From NCBI GenBank assembly GCA_946811185.2, contig OX328099.1, positions 66,902,714-66,966,713 of the forward strand: 64,000 nucleotides of DNA. Direction: 5' to 3'. The notes below the pieces were generated by a model. That model ran no database searches, had not been told where the DNA came from, and worked only from the letters and a program-made list of their open reading frames with translations. Shown piece after piece: positions 30,086 to 41,679 of the stretch (position 1 is its first letter; each line of letters opens with the position of its first letter). A program made the position numbers and the translations under genes. The stretch comes from Hippopus hippopus (taxonomy: Eukaryota; Mollusca; Bivalvia; Cardiida; Cardiidae).

Positions 30086-30833
30086 CACGTTGGTCTTTCC
30101 TTTGGCATAAATAAATAAATGCACAATCGAACGCGTTAATGACTAATGGTGTTTGTTGTTAAAAAAATAGAAGACTCTTTCTTCTATCATGTTATTTTTC
30201 TTTAAGATCCCCCATTGGCTCAGGCATTTCGCTGACAAACGCTCCCTTGAAGTCAAATGACATAAAAGAATTAGCTTACACTCCCACATGCAATTATTTT
30301 CATTGTACCAAAAATTGAGAGCTTTGAATCTATACAAATCACACGTTCTTTTTTGTAAAGCAGATAGGATACATTTAAAAAAAAAACACTGAGAAATGCA
30401 AACATAAATATTATGTCTTTTTAAACTGTCTCCGGTTTTTGAAGTGTTTTCAACTTCTCCAGTAAAACAAATATTGAAGCTTCTGAAAATGGAAATCAAA
30501 CGTTATGGAACAAACGAAAAAGCATTGACTTAAACAGAAATCATTTTTGTTCAATTTCTTTATTTTTCACAATATTTTTGGGGTATTTATACTGCTGAGG
30601 ACTCTCTAGATTAGGGTAAAAGGGTATTTAAAAAAAAAGGTCTTTATTTAAATATAATATTCAAATGTCCGTCCATATTTTTCCACATATGCAACAAAAA
30701 AGTATATATTTTGAGAGAGAAGTTTTTCATGTTAAATTTTATAATAAATTGTTTATTAATTGAGAACGAAACTAACTTGTGTTATTGATAGAATCTCATT
30801 TTTTAGAAGAAATAAATGTGTTGTAAATTAATT
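30086..30833. other. Intergenic, nothing recognised
   Basis: AT-rich; an open frame on the minus strand (30143-30499) has no recognisable domain, and A runs interrupt the sequence. Confidence 0.45.
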
Positions 30834-30834
30834 T

Positions 30835-31095
30835 AGCCATGCCCTGTGAAAAGGGAGCTTAATGCATCTGCTAAAAGTTTCGACACAGGTCAGCCTGCGC
30901 AGTCCGCGCAGGCTGACCTGGGCCGAAACTTTTTGCCATCCGTCAATTTTCTGCTTGTCAAAGGACAAGTCTACCTCTTGATTTTATCAGTTGTTAGTCA
31001 AAGTGGATTTTAGGGATCTATGATTATGTGATGTCTTGCTTGGTACAATGCAACACGGAGATGCATTAAGCCCCCTTTTGCCAGAGCACGGCTCA
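30835..31095 (-). mobile_element. MITE family C, complete
   Basis: GCCATGCCCTGTGAAAAGGG at left, AGGTCAGCCTGCGCAGTCCG core, TTTTGCCAGAGCACGGCTC at right. Confidence 0.85.
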
Positions 31096-31364
31096 ATTAT
31101 TATTTGTTAAGAATAGTAATTAAGTATAAATGTTATCAATATTGCATTCATTACAAAAATAAATTTATTGAAATCGAAAATATTTTATTTAATCAAAATA
31201 AGATTAGTGCATTTTGTTTCGGAAAATAAAAGACCAATTCTCGCAAAAGGGAGTTAAAACATAATCTTAATGTATTAAATCAAGCAATTCATTATATGTT
31301 ATAGATCCCTTTTGTTTACAAACCGACTGAATCATGAGTTAGAGTGGTCCTTTTCTCAAAGGCG

Positions 31365-31470
31365 TGCCTACATACGCGGACGTTATTGATCCAAGATCAG
31401 ACTGCACATTCTGTGCAATCTGATCTTGATCTGTGCTGTCCGCAGAATGTCCTGTTTTTGATTACGGCAC
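31365..31470 (-). repeat. Family A core fragment
   Basis: CAAGATCAGACTGCACATTC / TGCAATCTGATCTTG palindrome; TTAA ends missing. Confidence 0.6.
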
Positions 31471-31661
31471 TGAAAGGATAAACTGTTAACAAGATGCATT
31501 CATACATCAAAAAGTGATAACGTTATTATTGTGAGTTGAAGTACGCTAGAGTGCATTTTGATACAAACGATAGATTTTTTGTGTACTGTTTAATGACTGA
31601 AGATAAGGTTAACCTCGTATATAATCAAATGCAGATTGTTACAGAAAGATACACAATAAAA

Positions 31662-31922
31662 AAGCTATGCTCTGGCAAGAGGGGGCTCAATGCATCTCCG
31701 TGATGCATGATACCAAGCAAGTCTTCATATAATTTTGGATCCATTTATTTTGTCAAACAATTGACTGAATTATGAGATACAAAGGTCCTTTTACATACAG
31801 AAAATTACCAATAGCAAAATGTTTCGACTCAGGTCAGCCTGCACGGACTACGCAGGCTGATCTGGGTCAATAATTTTTTTTTCCCCCAGATACATTTGAC
31901 CCCCTTTTCACAGAGCATCGCA
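31662..31922 (+). mobile_element. MITE family C, complete
   Basis: GCTATGCTCTGGCAAGAGGG, core TCAGGTCAGCCTGCACGG / GCAGGCTGATCTGGG, CCCCCTTTTCACAGAGCATC. Confidence 0.82.
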
Positions 31923-32382
31923 TAATCTTAATTTACATGAAAACAGATTCAGTAACATTTTGTTTTTTGAAACACTCAAAAATTCGAATATATTGGTAAA
32001 TTCAAACTATTGGCATCAAATTTGTGAAAAAAAGTTCATGTTGTAGCAGTTCCTATATCTTATGCCAGCAAACAGAGCTGTTTTCTGATTATACGTGTTC
32101 AGTATATTGTTGGATCGAATGAATTACAAGGGCTTATTCAGAATCTGGTGTGTTTCTTTTTTTTGTGCTTGTAATAAGCTACAGATGATCAGGCAAAAAA
32201 AAAAAATACTCGTATGGTAAAACAGTGCTTTTGTTGCATAGTTTTGTATATTTTTGTTATATATATTTAGAGATTTTGCAAACTGAAAATGAACCCCGAT
32301 ATTGACATTGTGAAATTTTGAATAAAGGTAAAAGTGCATTACAATATACATGTGGTTTGTTTTATTTCGTTCTGTATGTGTA

Positions 32383-32600
32383 ACCCTTAGGCCGCCAAGC
32401 GCGGCTCACTGACCTTTTGCGGACAATGTAGATCAAGATCAGACTGCACAGAACGTGCAGTCTGATCTTGGATCTACACTGTCCGAGAATGAGATATTTT
32501 CCCCCAAAGAATACTTTTGAAATAGCGAAATTTGTTGGGTTTTTTTACTGTTTGCTCGAAAGTTTCATCTCACTTATTTAGCAGGTTGAAATTTAGCATC
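32383..32600 (+). mobile_element. MITE family A, complete
   Basis: ACCCTTAGGCCGCCAAGCGC, core AGATCAAGATCAGACTGCAC / GTGCAGTCTGATCTTGG, right end TTATTTAGCAGGTTG. Flanking TTAA not preserved. Confidence 0.78.
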
Positions 32601-32789
32601 GTTTTATAGATGTTCCACTTATATTATGATGAAACACTATGGAAAAAAAAGTCTATTGTTCAACATTTCGGCTAATGCCTTTTTTAAGAGTTTAGTGTTT
32701 CTAAACTCTCAAAAGAGGCAATACAGGCATTATTGAATAATAGGATTTTTTCTTATTTTTTCATTCATAACCTAGGACATCATTAGAGT

Positions 32790-33005
32790 CATTATATAAC
32801 GATGCTTAGTGCACCCATCCATGTATTTCTGGAGTTCCTTGAATTGGGATCTTGAACAAGATTCTTTTAATACCACTGGCTGCTTTTCCACATTAACAAA
32901 GTAGACATAATGTTAATCGGTGGATGAAGACTGGATCCTGTTACAATGACTTTCACTTACTCTAGGAAAGATTTTAGGATGGGCCACGTGACCTCAGGAT
33001 CCTGA
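32790..33005 (-). mobile_element. SINE S1, strongly decayed
   Basis: GTGCACCCATCCATG, TTTCTGGAGTTCC, CACTGGCTGCTTTTCC, TGACTTTCACTTACTCTAGG follow the antisense S1 order. Confidence 0.55.
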
Positions 33006-33335
33006 ATACCAAGGAGTGTCAGCATCCACTTAGTTTCCGGAGGTCGTCAATAGCACTTGTCATCTAAAGTATACCTTGTACCTTAAAATAGCTGTTTAGA
33101 TACCATTATGATAAATACCATTTGTGGAAGATGTAGATCATGATCAGACTTTAAAGAACGTGCAGGCCGATCTACAAACTTTTGAGAATTAGACTAAGAA
33201 TGGTTGGTGGATGCAGGTCCTGATCTCGATCATTCCTGTTCGTTATAGCACCTACAAGTGTGCCAAGGAGGCATTTAAAAGCAGCAACTCGTTATATTTG
33301 AGCAGCGTTCTGGCAAAACGGGGTTTAATGCATAT

Positions 33336-33840
33336 AAGCCATGCTCTATCAAAAGGGGGCTTAATGCATCGCGGTGATACATGATACCAGCTCAAGTCAT
33401 CACATAATTATGGGTCTATAATAGTCACTTTTTGAACAACTAACTTGATCATGAGGTAGACTGGTCCTTTGACTTACAGAAAATTGACCGATAACGAAAA
33501 GTTTCGGCCCAGGTCAGCCTGCGCGGACCGCGCAGGCTGATCTGGGTCGATACTTTTCGCAGATGCATTAAGCCCCCTTTTCACAGAGCATGGCTCATTT
33601 CTGTTATGCATTAAACCAAGCAATACATCACATAATTATGAGTCCATAAAATCCATTTTGGTGAACAGCCGACTGAATCGTGAGGTAGAATTGTCCTTAG
33701 AAATGAAAAAAAAAAAAAAGAAGAAATACAAATAGCAAATTATTTCGATTCATGTCAGCTCGCGCGAACTGCGCATGCTGACATGGGCCGGTACATCTTG
33801 CTGGCACAGTAAACCTCCTTGTCGCATAGAACGTCTCATT
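33336..33840 (+). mobile_element. MITE family C plus abutting partial copy
   Basis: Complete copy 33336-33597 (GCCATGCTCTATCAAAAGGG to CACAGAGCATGGCTC), then 33600-33840 with only the inner and right parts of a second copy (CATGTCAGCTCGCGCG, GCGCATGCTGACATGG). A 30-base left-end scrap precedes at 33303. Confidence 0.78.
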
Positions 33841-33869
33841 TCTCTATAGGCTCTGTGATTCGGTAGATT

Positions 33870-34082
33870 AGGCTAATAAATTGAACTCGGGAAATCCTCA
33901 AATCTGCTCTTGAAACCATTTTGGGTAAAAGGAAAAATGTAGGTAACCAGAATCTCCTTTTTCCAAAACGTTTCTTCCTTATCAAAGACAAAAACCAACT
34001 GTTTCAGCCACGTCTAATTCATAGTCTGCAGACGGTTGCAATTTAGACCCAGTAAACATTTTCGTAGTTTGGTAAAGATTTA
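33870..34082 (-). mobile_element. MITE family B, decayed
   Basis: ACCATTTTGGGTAAAAGG, GTAACCAGAATCTCC, CAGACGGTTGCAATTTAGAC and TTCGTAGTTTGGTAAAG. Confidence 0.65.
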
Positions 34083-34141
34083 ATTCCGCCTTTATTACAG
34101 TGTAAAAAAGGGCACAAAACTGATATCGTAGGTATAAGCTA

Positions 34142-35258
34142 AGGGGGCTTAATGCATCTGCAAAAAGTATCGACCCATGTCAGCCTGCGCAGTCCGCGCA
34201 GGCTGACATGGGCCGGAACTTTTTGCTTCTGGTCGAAGGTCCAGTGTACCTCACGATTCAGTCAATTCTTAGACAAAATGGATTTTATAGATCCACATTC
34301 ATGTGATGGTTTGTTAGGTATTATAAAATATGATATATAAAATTAGTATATACAGGGTGATTCATAATATCTGATACAGTTTCAATCTGTATTTTTTTTT
34401 TCCAGCACATACCTTTTATGATATCTATCACAATACTCTACAATAATTTCGGTTTTATTTGATGTACAATGTTAAGTATTTTAAATGCTTACACGTTGAA
34501 ATAAATAGGTCAAACTTTTTCACAACATTTAAATGATATTCTCTATATGTCGTCCATTCTGGGCTGTTACGACGTCAAAGTTTGTTATCACCGATGCACA
34601 CATTTCTGATGATATTTTTCTCATCTCTCGACGAATAGCTTGTTTTAACTCTCCAACAGTGTCTGGTTTGGGTGAATATACATCTTCTTTTAAGTGTCTT
34701 CACAAGAAAAGTCCACAGGACTAAGGTCCGGGGAATGAAGAGACCATTGTCAGTCTTGAAGGAGATAAAGTTTTCCCGAAAAGTTCATGTAGCCAGGACC
34801 TTAGTCCGTTGAACTTTTTCTTGCGAGGACACTTGAGAGAAAATGTATATTCACCTAAACAAAACACTGTTGGAGAATTGAAGAAGGATATTTGTCGTGA
34901 GATGAGAAAAATAACGCAAGAAATGTGTATATCAGTGATAGCAAACTTTCAAAAGAGGCTTGACGTCGTTATAGTCCAGAATGGACGTCATATAGAGCAT
35001 ATTACATGTATATAAATACTGTGAAAAAGTTTGACCTATTTTAATTTAACATGTAAGTATTTAAAGTACTTGACATTGAGTATCAAAGTATACTGTAATT
35101 ATTGTAGAGTATTGTGATATAAATTATAACAAGGTATGTGCCGGCAGAAAAAAAAATACTGAAACTGTATCAGATATTATGAATCACCCTGTGATGGTTT
35201 GGTAGGTATAATGCATCACGGAGATGCATTAAGCCCCCTTATGCCAGAGCGTGGCTCA
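34142..35258 (-). mobile_element. MITE family C split by a mariner-derived palindrome
   Basis: Left part 34142-34321 (GGGGGCTTAATGCATCTGC, CATGTCAGCCTGCGCAGTCC core). Right part 35192-35258 (AATGCATCACGGAGATGC to CAGAGCGTGGCTC). TGATGGTTTG(T/G)TAGGTAT stands on both sides of the insert (34304-34321 and 35192-35209). Confidence 0.8.
34353..35191. mobile_element. Palindromic element made of two mariner-like 3' halves
   Basis: Perfect ends CAGGGTGATTCATAATATC and GATATTATGAATCACCCTG, TA at the left border. Each arm carries the end of an IS630/Tc1/mariner-type transposase. On the right arm (+, about 34797-35015) DLSPLNFFL, the likely third catalytic aspartate motif, is followed by GELKKDICREMRKIT and FQKRLDVVIVQNGRHIEHI. 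The left arm encodes the same region on the minus strand with a frameshift after DLSPVDF. No N-terminal half is present. Confidence 0.85.
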
Positions 35259-35802
35259 TATCATACAGTGTTATATACCATAATTATATCGCATGTTTCT
35301 CACACATAAGTCGCATAAGATCTCCAATAACGAAGTTTTTTTCTCCGCGTAAGCTTTATTCCTATGTCATGCAATGGTGTGGGATTGATTCTACCAAATA
35401 TTTTTTGGAAATCCCAGTGCGATCCGACTTGCCCTTTCATTCAAAGCGGACACGGATTCTTGTGAAACTTTACGTGGACTGTGGGTGTTTAGTGATTTAT
35501 TAGTTTTTTTTTTGAAAATTAAGTGAAGTGGAATCTGACACTCGTTCACAAATCTTTATTTTTTTATGGAATTTGAAATTATTATTGATCCTTAAAAATG
35601 ATGATTATTTTCTAATCAATATAAAATTCAACTTTTTGAAGAAAAAAAACCAGAATTATTTTCACGCATTTTGATACATTGCACGTTTCGACCGCTGAAA
35701 CTCTTTACTAGTATTAGTCACCGTCTTGTTAAGGATATTCAGAGGTGCGTAACATTTGTTAATTTGTGATGACTAAGAATTGTTTAACGCTTTCCTAACT
35801 CT
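35259..35802. other. Intergenic, nothing recognised
   Basis: AT-rich; no open frame with a recognisable domain and no recurrent repeat. Confidence 0.45.
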
Positions 35803-36003
35803 TTAAGTCTTACCAAACGACAAAATTTCAGACTCGACCGAATTGAAAGCAAATGCAGACGACAAATTAAATGTGGAATAATATGGTTTTTTTTAGATGT
35901 TAGAAAAGATTGTGGGAAAGGAGAAAATGCTGGTTACCGGCATTTTCTCCTTTTTCCGCAATGTTTTCAAATGCCTTCTTCCTCATGGACGGGACTGGGG
36001 TAA
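35803..36003 (+). mobile_element. MITE family B
   Basis: TTAAGTCTTACCAAACGACA, GAAAGCAAATGCAGACGAC, centre GAAAATGCTGGTTACCGGC; the right end is lost in GGACGGGACTGGGG. Confidence 0.72.
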
Positions 36004-36442
36004 CAATTCATAGCTATTTGAATGTATAACCATGACATTTGTTTAATGACGAAAATATTCATAGAGGCTTCGAATCTTTTTTATTGCTCACTTATTAACA
36101 AAAAATATACAAGCCTCGTCAAAACTGGTCCTCAGCAAACTTTTGAGTTCTGCTTCGTTTTTTCCTAATGGCTCGAAACATGTGCACGTCAGGATAATTA
36201 TTTTGTACTGATATTTACACTATTTTCTTTTTCCTACATTGTGCAATTAGACTGTTACATAGTCAGACCTCTGCTGACTTCTCACTATTTTTCCCCTATT
36301 GTAGGAAAACCTTTTAGGCTATTTATGAATACTCCAAATATATGAATACTGCATTGATTATGAAAACGTTTTTTTTTTTAGGTTATAGAGCCTAAATAAA
36401 AGGCAGGTTTTAAATTTAAAGCAAAACGAATATTTACTGGCT

Positions 36443-36675
36443 GATTAGATAAAATCGTGACCCAGTGGTACAGGTTGTAGATTTGTAACCCGAAGTTCGA
36501 TCCTCATGGTGCAAACAGGTTTTCTTGGGAGTTTTGTTGGACAAGGCACTCTCGCGTCCTGCCCGAGAACTATTGGAAACCCAGACAATGAATACTAGTA
36601 AATGAGCTGTAGTAATGATGTAACTGAAAATAGTTAAAAAAAGGCGTAAAACGTCATTCAAATTAATCAAATAAT
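36443..36675 (+). mobile_element. SINE S3, diverged
   Basis: CGTGACCCAGTGGTACAGG, box B AAGTTCGATCCTC, GGACAAGGCACTCTCG, tail GATGTAACTGAAAATAG and GGCGTAAAACGTCATTCAA. Confidence 0.65.
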
Positions 36676-37167
36676 GCCTGCCGCACAGCCATAGAAAGAA
36701 GAACAAATAGACATTACTAAATCTTAAAGTATATTCGCCCTCATCCTGCCGAATTTAAACTTGTTAATGATTGCACTAAAGGATTCCAAAAAGTTTCTCG
36801 GCATTCCACTGGGTTTATATATCTGAAACTACTTGTAAAGCATCGGAGGGTGTAGATCATGCTCAGACTGCATGTATGTTCAGGCTGATTTCACTTCACA
36901 TTATAGGAAAAATACATGAATATCGCAAACGGCAGGACAAGGGTTACGTCGAATTTAGCCGATCTTTATTAATGCTTCCTTATAATTGCTTGATATTGTA
37001 TATACATACCTCTCTTGTTACTTCTTGAAGTCCGCAGTTATTGCTTTCCATGAATGGCACAAGAATGATTTACTTTTAACCGCGGCAATACATTATTTAG
37101 GCGGTGATTTGCCCTGCATTTCCGGTTAAATACAATCCAGTAGTGAGCTACAGCCCGCCTAATCTTT

Positions 37168-38530
37168 ATTAAGTCTTTGCCAGACGACAACATTTTAGAC
37201 TAGTCCAAATCGAAAGCATTTAAAGGCGGCATATAAAGTATTGTTCAAATGACGGACTTTGTCCTTAAAAGCGTGGGAAAGATTGATGGAAGAGGAGACA
37301 ATGCTGGTAACCAGCATTTTCTCCTTTCACACAACGTTTTCTACCCCTTCAAAGATAAATCGTCCAATTTGAGCCCTATTTTATTTATCGTCTGCAAATG
37401 CTTTGGATTTGGCGAGATAAAAATTTTGTCGTCTGTTAAAGAGTTAGGATGTCAACTACAGCCTAATTTTGGCAGAAGATATATGTCTCTTCAATCGAAA
37501 GCATTTTCAGACGGTAAATAAAGTATTGTACAAATAATGGAATTTGTCTTTATAAACGTAGAAAACGTTGTGGGAAAAGGAGAAAATGCTGGTTACCAGC
37601 ATTTTCTCCTTTTCCCACAATGTTTTCTACCCTTGTAATGTTTGATCCTTCAATATGAGCCCCATTTAATTCGTCGTCTGCAAATGTTTTGGATTTGGCT
37701 AATGAAAAAATGTCATTTGGTGAAGAGTCAACAATACTCGTAGAAAATGACGTCTTTTTAATCCGAAATGAAAAAGTTAGCGGGTGAACTCTTTACCAAA
37801 CGATAGAATCTAAGACTTGCTCAAAATTGAAAGCATTTGCAGACGACAACTAAGTGTAACTCAATTGAAGATTTCTGTTTTGATAGGGAAGAACCCATTG
37901 TGGCAAAGGGAGAAAATGCTTGAAAACCAGCACTGTTTCCTTTTTCCATGATATTTTCTACCCTTTCAATGACGAACCCTACATTTTGAGCCCCATTTTA
38001 TTTGCCGTCTGCAAAAGCTTTCGATTTGGCAAATTAAAAATTTTGTCGTTTGGTGAAGAGTTACAATGACAACTACAACCTCATTTTGGCAGAAGATGAC
38101 GTTTCTTCAATGGTTTAGCATTTGCAGACGGCAAATAAAGCATGGTTCAAATTATAGAATTTGTCATTATAAGCGTAGAAAACATTGTGGGAAAAGGAGA
38201 AAATGCTGGTCACCAGCATTTTCTCCTTTTCCCACAATGTTATCTACCCCTTCAAAGAAAAATCCTAACTTTCGACCCCCATTTAATTTGTCGTCTGCAA
38301 ATGCTTTGGATTTGGCAAGTAAAAAAAAAAATTGTCGTCTGATTAAGAGTTAAAATATCAACTTTAGCTTCATTTTTGATGGTCAGAGGATGACGTCTTC
38401 TTTAATCGAAGACGTTTGCAGACGACATGCTTTGGATTTGGCAGTAAAAAAAAAAATTGTCGTTTGGTTAAGAGTTAAAATGTCAGTTACAGCCTCATAT
38501 CTCGGAAGAAGATGACGTCTTCTTTAATTA
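37168..38530 (+). repeat. Tandem array of MITE family B units with linkers
   Basis: Four family B centres (near 37290, 37580, 37908, 38195) and a fifth partial unit (38400-38475) stand head to tail at spacings of about 285, 330 and 286 bp. A repeated linker such as CAACTACAGCC(T/A)AATTTTGGCAGAAGAT or GATGACGTCTTCTTTAAT follows each GAGTTA end. Dispersed copies elsewhere lack this linker, so the array grew by tandem duplication rather than separate insertions. Confidence 0.8.
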
Positions 38531-39101
38531 GAAATGGTAAAGGAAACAGATAAAGTAGATCTAGAGATTGTATCCTGATGGTACAATAATTACCTTTGAT
38601 CTCTGACTGTGATATAAAAGCAAGCTTGGTTTTCTATATGATCTAAGTCAAAACAATGCATTAAGAAAATTACAGGTTAATATTTTTTATATGATTCACA
38701 TAAAAAAAAAACGAAAAAGAATACAACATTGATTTTTCTCTGTAGGCGTAAAGAAACTAGAACATTATAATCAGTTACATTCTTTAGATAAAATGAGCCA
38801 GACTCTGTGATAAGGGAGCTTGATGCATCTACGAAAAGTATAGATCTATGTCAGCCTGCTACGCGTTTGATCCTCACTGATAGCGTAAGTTTTTTTTTTT
38901 TTGTGGGGGTGTCCTTGGGCAAGACAACAATATAACGAAAAAAGGAAAACTCATTTTATTACTTTCTAAAAGAAATTTGTAGCAGATTACTTTGAAAATA
39001 TCCTTCTGCGTATATGGATGAAATAAATGAATTTAGGATTCATACTTTTAAAAGAAACAAGTAAAAACGCTTCATGAACAATCCTCCTTATACCATTTTT
39101 G
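38531..39101. other. Intergenic, short family C scrap only
   Basis: GAGCCAGACTCTGTGATAAG (38794) is a family C left end; the rest is unrecognised. Confidence 0.45.
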
Positions 39102-39570
39102 CTTTGTTTGTTTGTTTTGGAGTTTAACGCCGTTTTAATCCTAAGGCTGCTAAGCCTGACACAAGGTTCTTTTACGGACAGTTTAGATCAAGATCAGACT
39201 GCACAGAACGTGCAGTCTGATCTTGGATCTACACTGTCCGATAAAGATATATATTTCCCTTAAAATAACTTTGTAATGGCAACATTCGGTTTTTACTATA
39301 GACTTGAACTTTTCATTTTGGTTATTTAGCAAGTTCAGGGTTAACAGCTGAGGTCTTATCACGGCGGTCAGTGCACATGCTCATGTATTTCCTGGCTTTC
39401 TCACATCGGTACTGACACAACTTTCTTTCCAAGTTACTGACTACTTTTCTCACATGCATCAGAGGTGAGAGGCAAAAAATCGCCGAAAAGAAAGTTTGCC
39501 TCAACCGGGTATCGAACTCATAACCAGTTGACTCGTCAGATGCGCTAACTGAGCTACCCGACCATGCCCA
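39102..39570 (-). mobile_element. SINE S2 interrupted by MITE family A
   Basis: Tail piece 39102-39138 (GTTTGTTTGTTTTGG, AGTTTAACGCCGTTTTAA) and body/head piece 39341-39570 (TTAACAGCTGAGGTCTTATC to GAGCTACCCGACCATG). Joining across TTAA reproduces the order of the intact S2 copy at 23168. Confidence 0.9.
39139..39340 (+). mobile_element. MITE family A with proven TTAA duplication
   Basis: TTAA at 39135-39138 and 39341-39344. Ends TCCTAAGGCTGCTAAGCC and TTTAGCAAGTTCAGGG. Core AAGATCAGACTGCACAG / GTGCAGTCTGATCTTGG. The intact S2 at 23168 has a single TTAA at this point. Confidence 0.93.
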
Positions 39571-39749
39571 TTTTTTTTTTTATTTGTCCAAAAACTGGTC
39601 TGCGGTATGACTTAAACAGTAGGAACTGCGGGAGGTAATGAACCCAACAAGAATGTTAGAATTCCTGGAATCAAACAGACTATCAATACAGATAACGATA
39701 CAATCGAACGCATTCATTAACCCTTTACTAAATATGCACAGGTTTTTAC

Positions 39750-39956
39750 CCTAAACCTGCTCAATAAGTCAAATGAAACTTTCACGCCAACAGTAAAATA
39801 CCCAATTATTGCTTTTTCGAAGTTACTTTTTCGGTAGGAAAATATCTCCTTATCGGACAGTATAGATCTAAGATCAGACTGCACGTTCTGTGCAGTCTGA
39901 TCTTGATCTACACTGTCCGCTAAAGGTCTTCGAGTCGCGCTTAGCAACCTAAGGGT
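39750..39956 (-). mobile_element. MITE family A
   Basis: ACCCTAAACCTGCTCAATAAG, core TAAGATCAGACTGCACG / GTGCAGTCTGATCTTG, GCGCTTAGCAACCTAAGGG. Confidence 0.8.
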
Positions 39957-40135
39957 GAACAAACCTGAGAAAGAGGGCTTTGCAAAACATTGTGGGAAAA
40001 GGAGAAAATGCTGGTACCCAGCATTTTCTCTTTTTTTCACAATGTTATCTACCCCTTCAAAGAAAAATCTTCCAAATTTTGTTTGACGATAGCACACTGG
40101 ACAATTTGAAAATTCTGTCATATGATAAAGAGCGA
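39957..40135 (-). mobile_element. MITE family B remnants around the family A copy
   Basis: TTAACCCTTTACTAAAT (39718) lies left of the family A copy and CTGAGAAAGAGGGCTTTGC, AACATTGTGGGAAAAGGAG, GACAATTTGAAAATTCTG lie to its right, so A probably sits inside a B copy. Confidence 0.65.
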
Positions 40136-40251
40136 ATAGGTATATAAGTCAGAAAGCTACAAACGTTTTCCCTCAGATTCAGAACAAATATTAACGCTTA
40201 CAGCGTCATTGTTAATTTTTTGTTGCGAACGATAAGCACTGAAGATAGAGC

Positions 40252-40640
40252 ATTAAAGGCCCTGTAGCGGTTAAATATAAACAATGCCGGTGTTAAATTC
40301 TGTTCTGTTCTGTTAAAATGCATTCAAGTTTAAACTATACCGGTACCATTTAAAAGTATGGAAATTATTGTGAAGTTGACAATCTGTTACTGTACAATCA
40401 GTCCATGTGTTAGTCGCTGGCAAAAAATCTAGGTTAAAAGCTGCCAGGCCGCTCTATCTTTTCTTTTCTTTTTACGCGATTTTAATATTCATTTTTCTAT
40501 CACTTGAACTGACTGCACAATATAAAAATGTCATCTTCACAATATTTCCCATACTTCGAAAGGTATGAATTGAATTTAAATGCATTTTAACATCCGCATT
40601 GTATACTTTTGGCCCATACTGGGCCTTTAACTAAGTAAAT
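40252..40640. mobile_element. Family E foldback MITE
   Basis: Starts AAAGGCCCTGTAGCGG, ends TTGGCCCATACTGGGCC. Arms TTAAAAGTATGGAAATTATTG / AATATTTCCCATACTTCG. Confidence 0.72.
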
Positions 40641-40789
40641 TTCTGTTGTGAACAGTGAAGATCAAAATTAGTAAAAATGGGCAAAACGTGCAGTCTTATT
40701 TTGAAACTACACCGCCCTTTATCCTGAGAAATTTTAGACCGGAAGAAAAAGTAGAAAATGTACATTTTTTTTTGTCTATAGAATCTATT

Positions 40790-41047
40790 TGAGCCATGCC
40801 CTGGCAAAAGAGGGTTAAATGCATCTCCGTGATCTATTATACCAAGCTAGACATCACATGATTATCATGGATCTATAAAATCCATTTTGTCTAACAAATG
40901 GCTGAATATTATGGCAGAACGGTCCTTGGACATGAAGAAAAATCAAAAAGCATCGACTCATGTCAGCCTGCGCGGACAGCGCAGGCTGACATTAGTCGAT
41001 GCTTTTTGCAGAAGCATCAAACCTCTTTTTCACAAAGCATGGTTCAC
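40790..41047 (+). mobile_element. MITE family C, complete
   Basis: GAGCCATGCCCTGGCAAAAG, core CATGTCAGCCTGCGCGG / GCGCAGGCTGACAT, CACAAAGCATGGTTC. Confidence 0.85.
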
Positions 41048-41267
41048 TTTATTGCTTTGATGTTGAAATTGTTGACGTTAAAGTAATGACTTGATAATAT
41101 CACGGTAGATTGCGCAATCGTAAAGTACAGTCATTATAAATCGTGGGGTGTAAACACGTAGGCTGAACAGAATTCCATAATTATGAAATATGAAAAAAAA
41201 AAACCATCAAAATGTTCTCGAATGGATTTTTGCTTTCGCACACCGTGGATGTTGATCTTTTACAGAT

Positions 41268-41487
41268 AAACCAGGAGCGTAGCAAGCCCTTTCACTGACC
41301 TTTTGCAGACAGCGTAGATCAAGATCAGACTGCACAGAACGTGCAGTCTGATCTTAGACCTACGCTATCCGATGATGAGATATATTGTATTTTTCACCAA
41401 GAAATAAGTTTGAAATTATAATATGAGGGTTTTTTCCTATCAGCTTCAAAGTTTTATCTCACTCATTCGGTAGGAGGAGAGGTAAAA
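41268..41487 (+). mobile_element. MITE family A, left end replaced
   Basis: CTGACCTTTTGCAGACAGCG, core AAGATCAGACTGCACAG / GTGCAGTCTGATCTTAG, ending TTCGGTAGGAGGAGAGG. Confidence 0.7.
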
Positions 41488-41679
41488 GACTTTCTAGTTA
41501 GACTTCTCAAGTGACTGAAAGTGATCGTTTTACTGAAAGTGGAGCTGTGTACATTTCAATCTAGAAGGAAACTTTGTGGAGAAAGCTGTTCTTAAAAAAG
41601 AGGTGGTTCGTGACTGGGTTTGGTTTACTGTGACTTTTCACTGCATTGGCATACTGTAGAACACTTGTATCTCAATATA

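Noticed and set aside
37168..38530. CRISPR-like regular repeats
   Set aside because: Units of about 290 bp with MITE structure in eukaryotic DNA; not short direct repeats with unique spacers.
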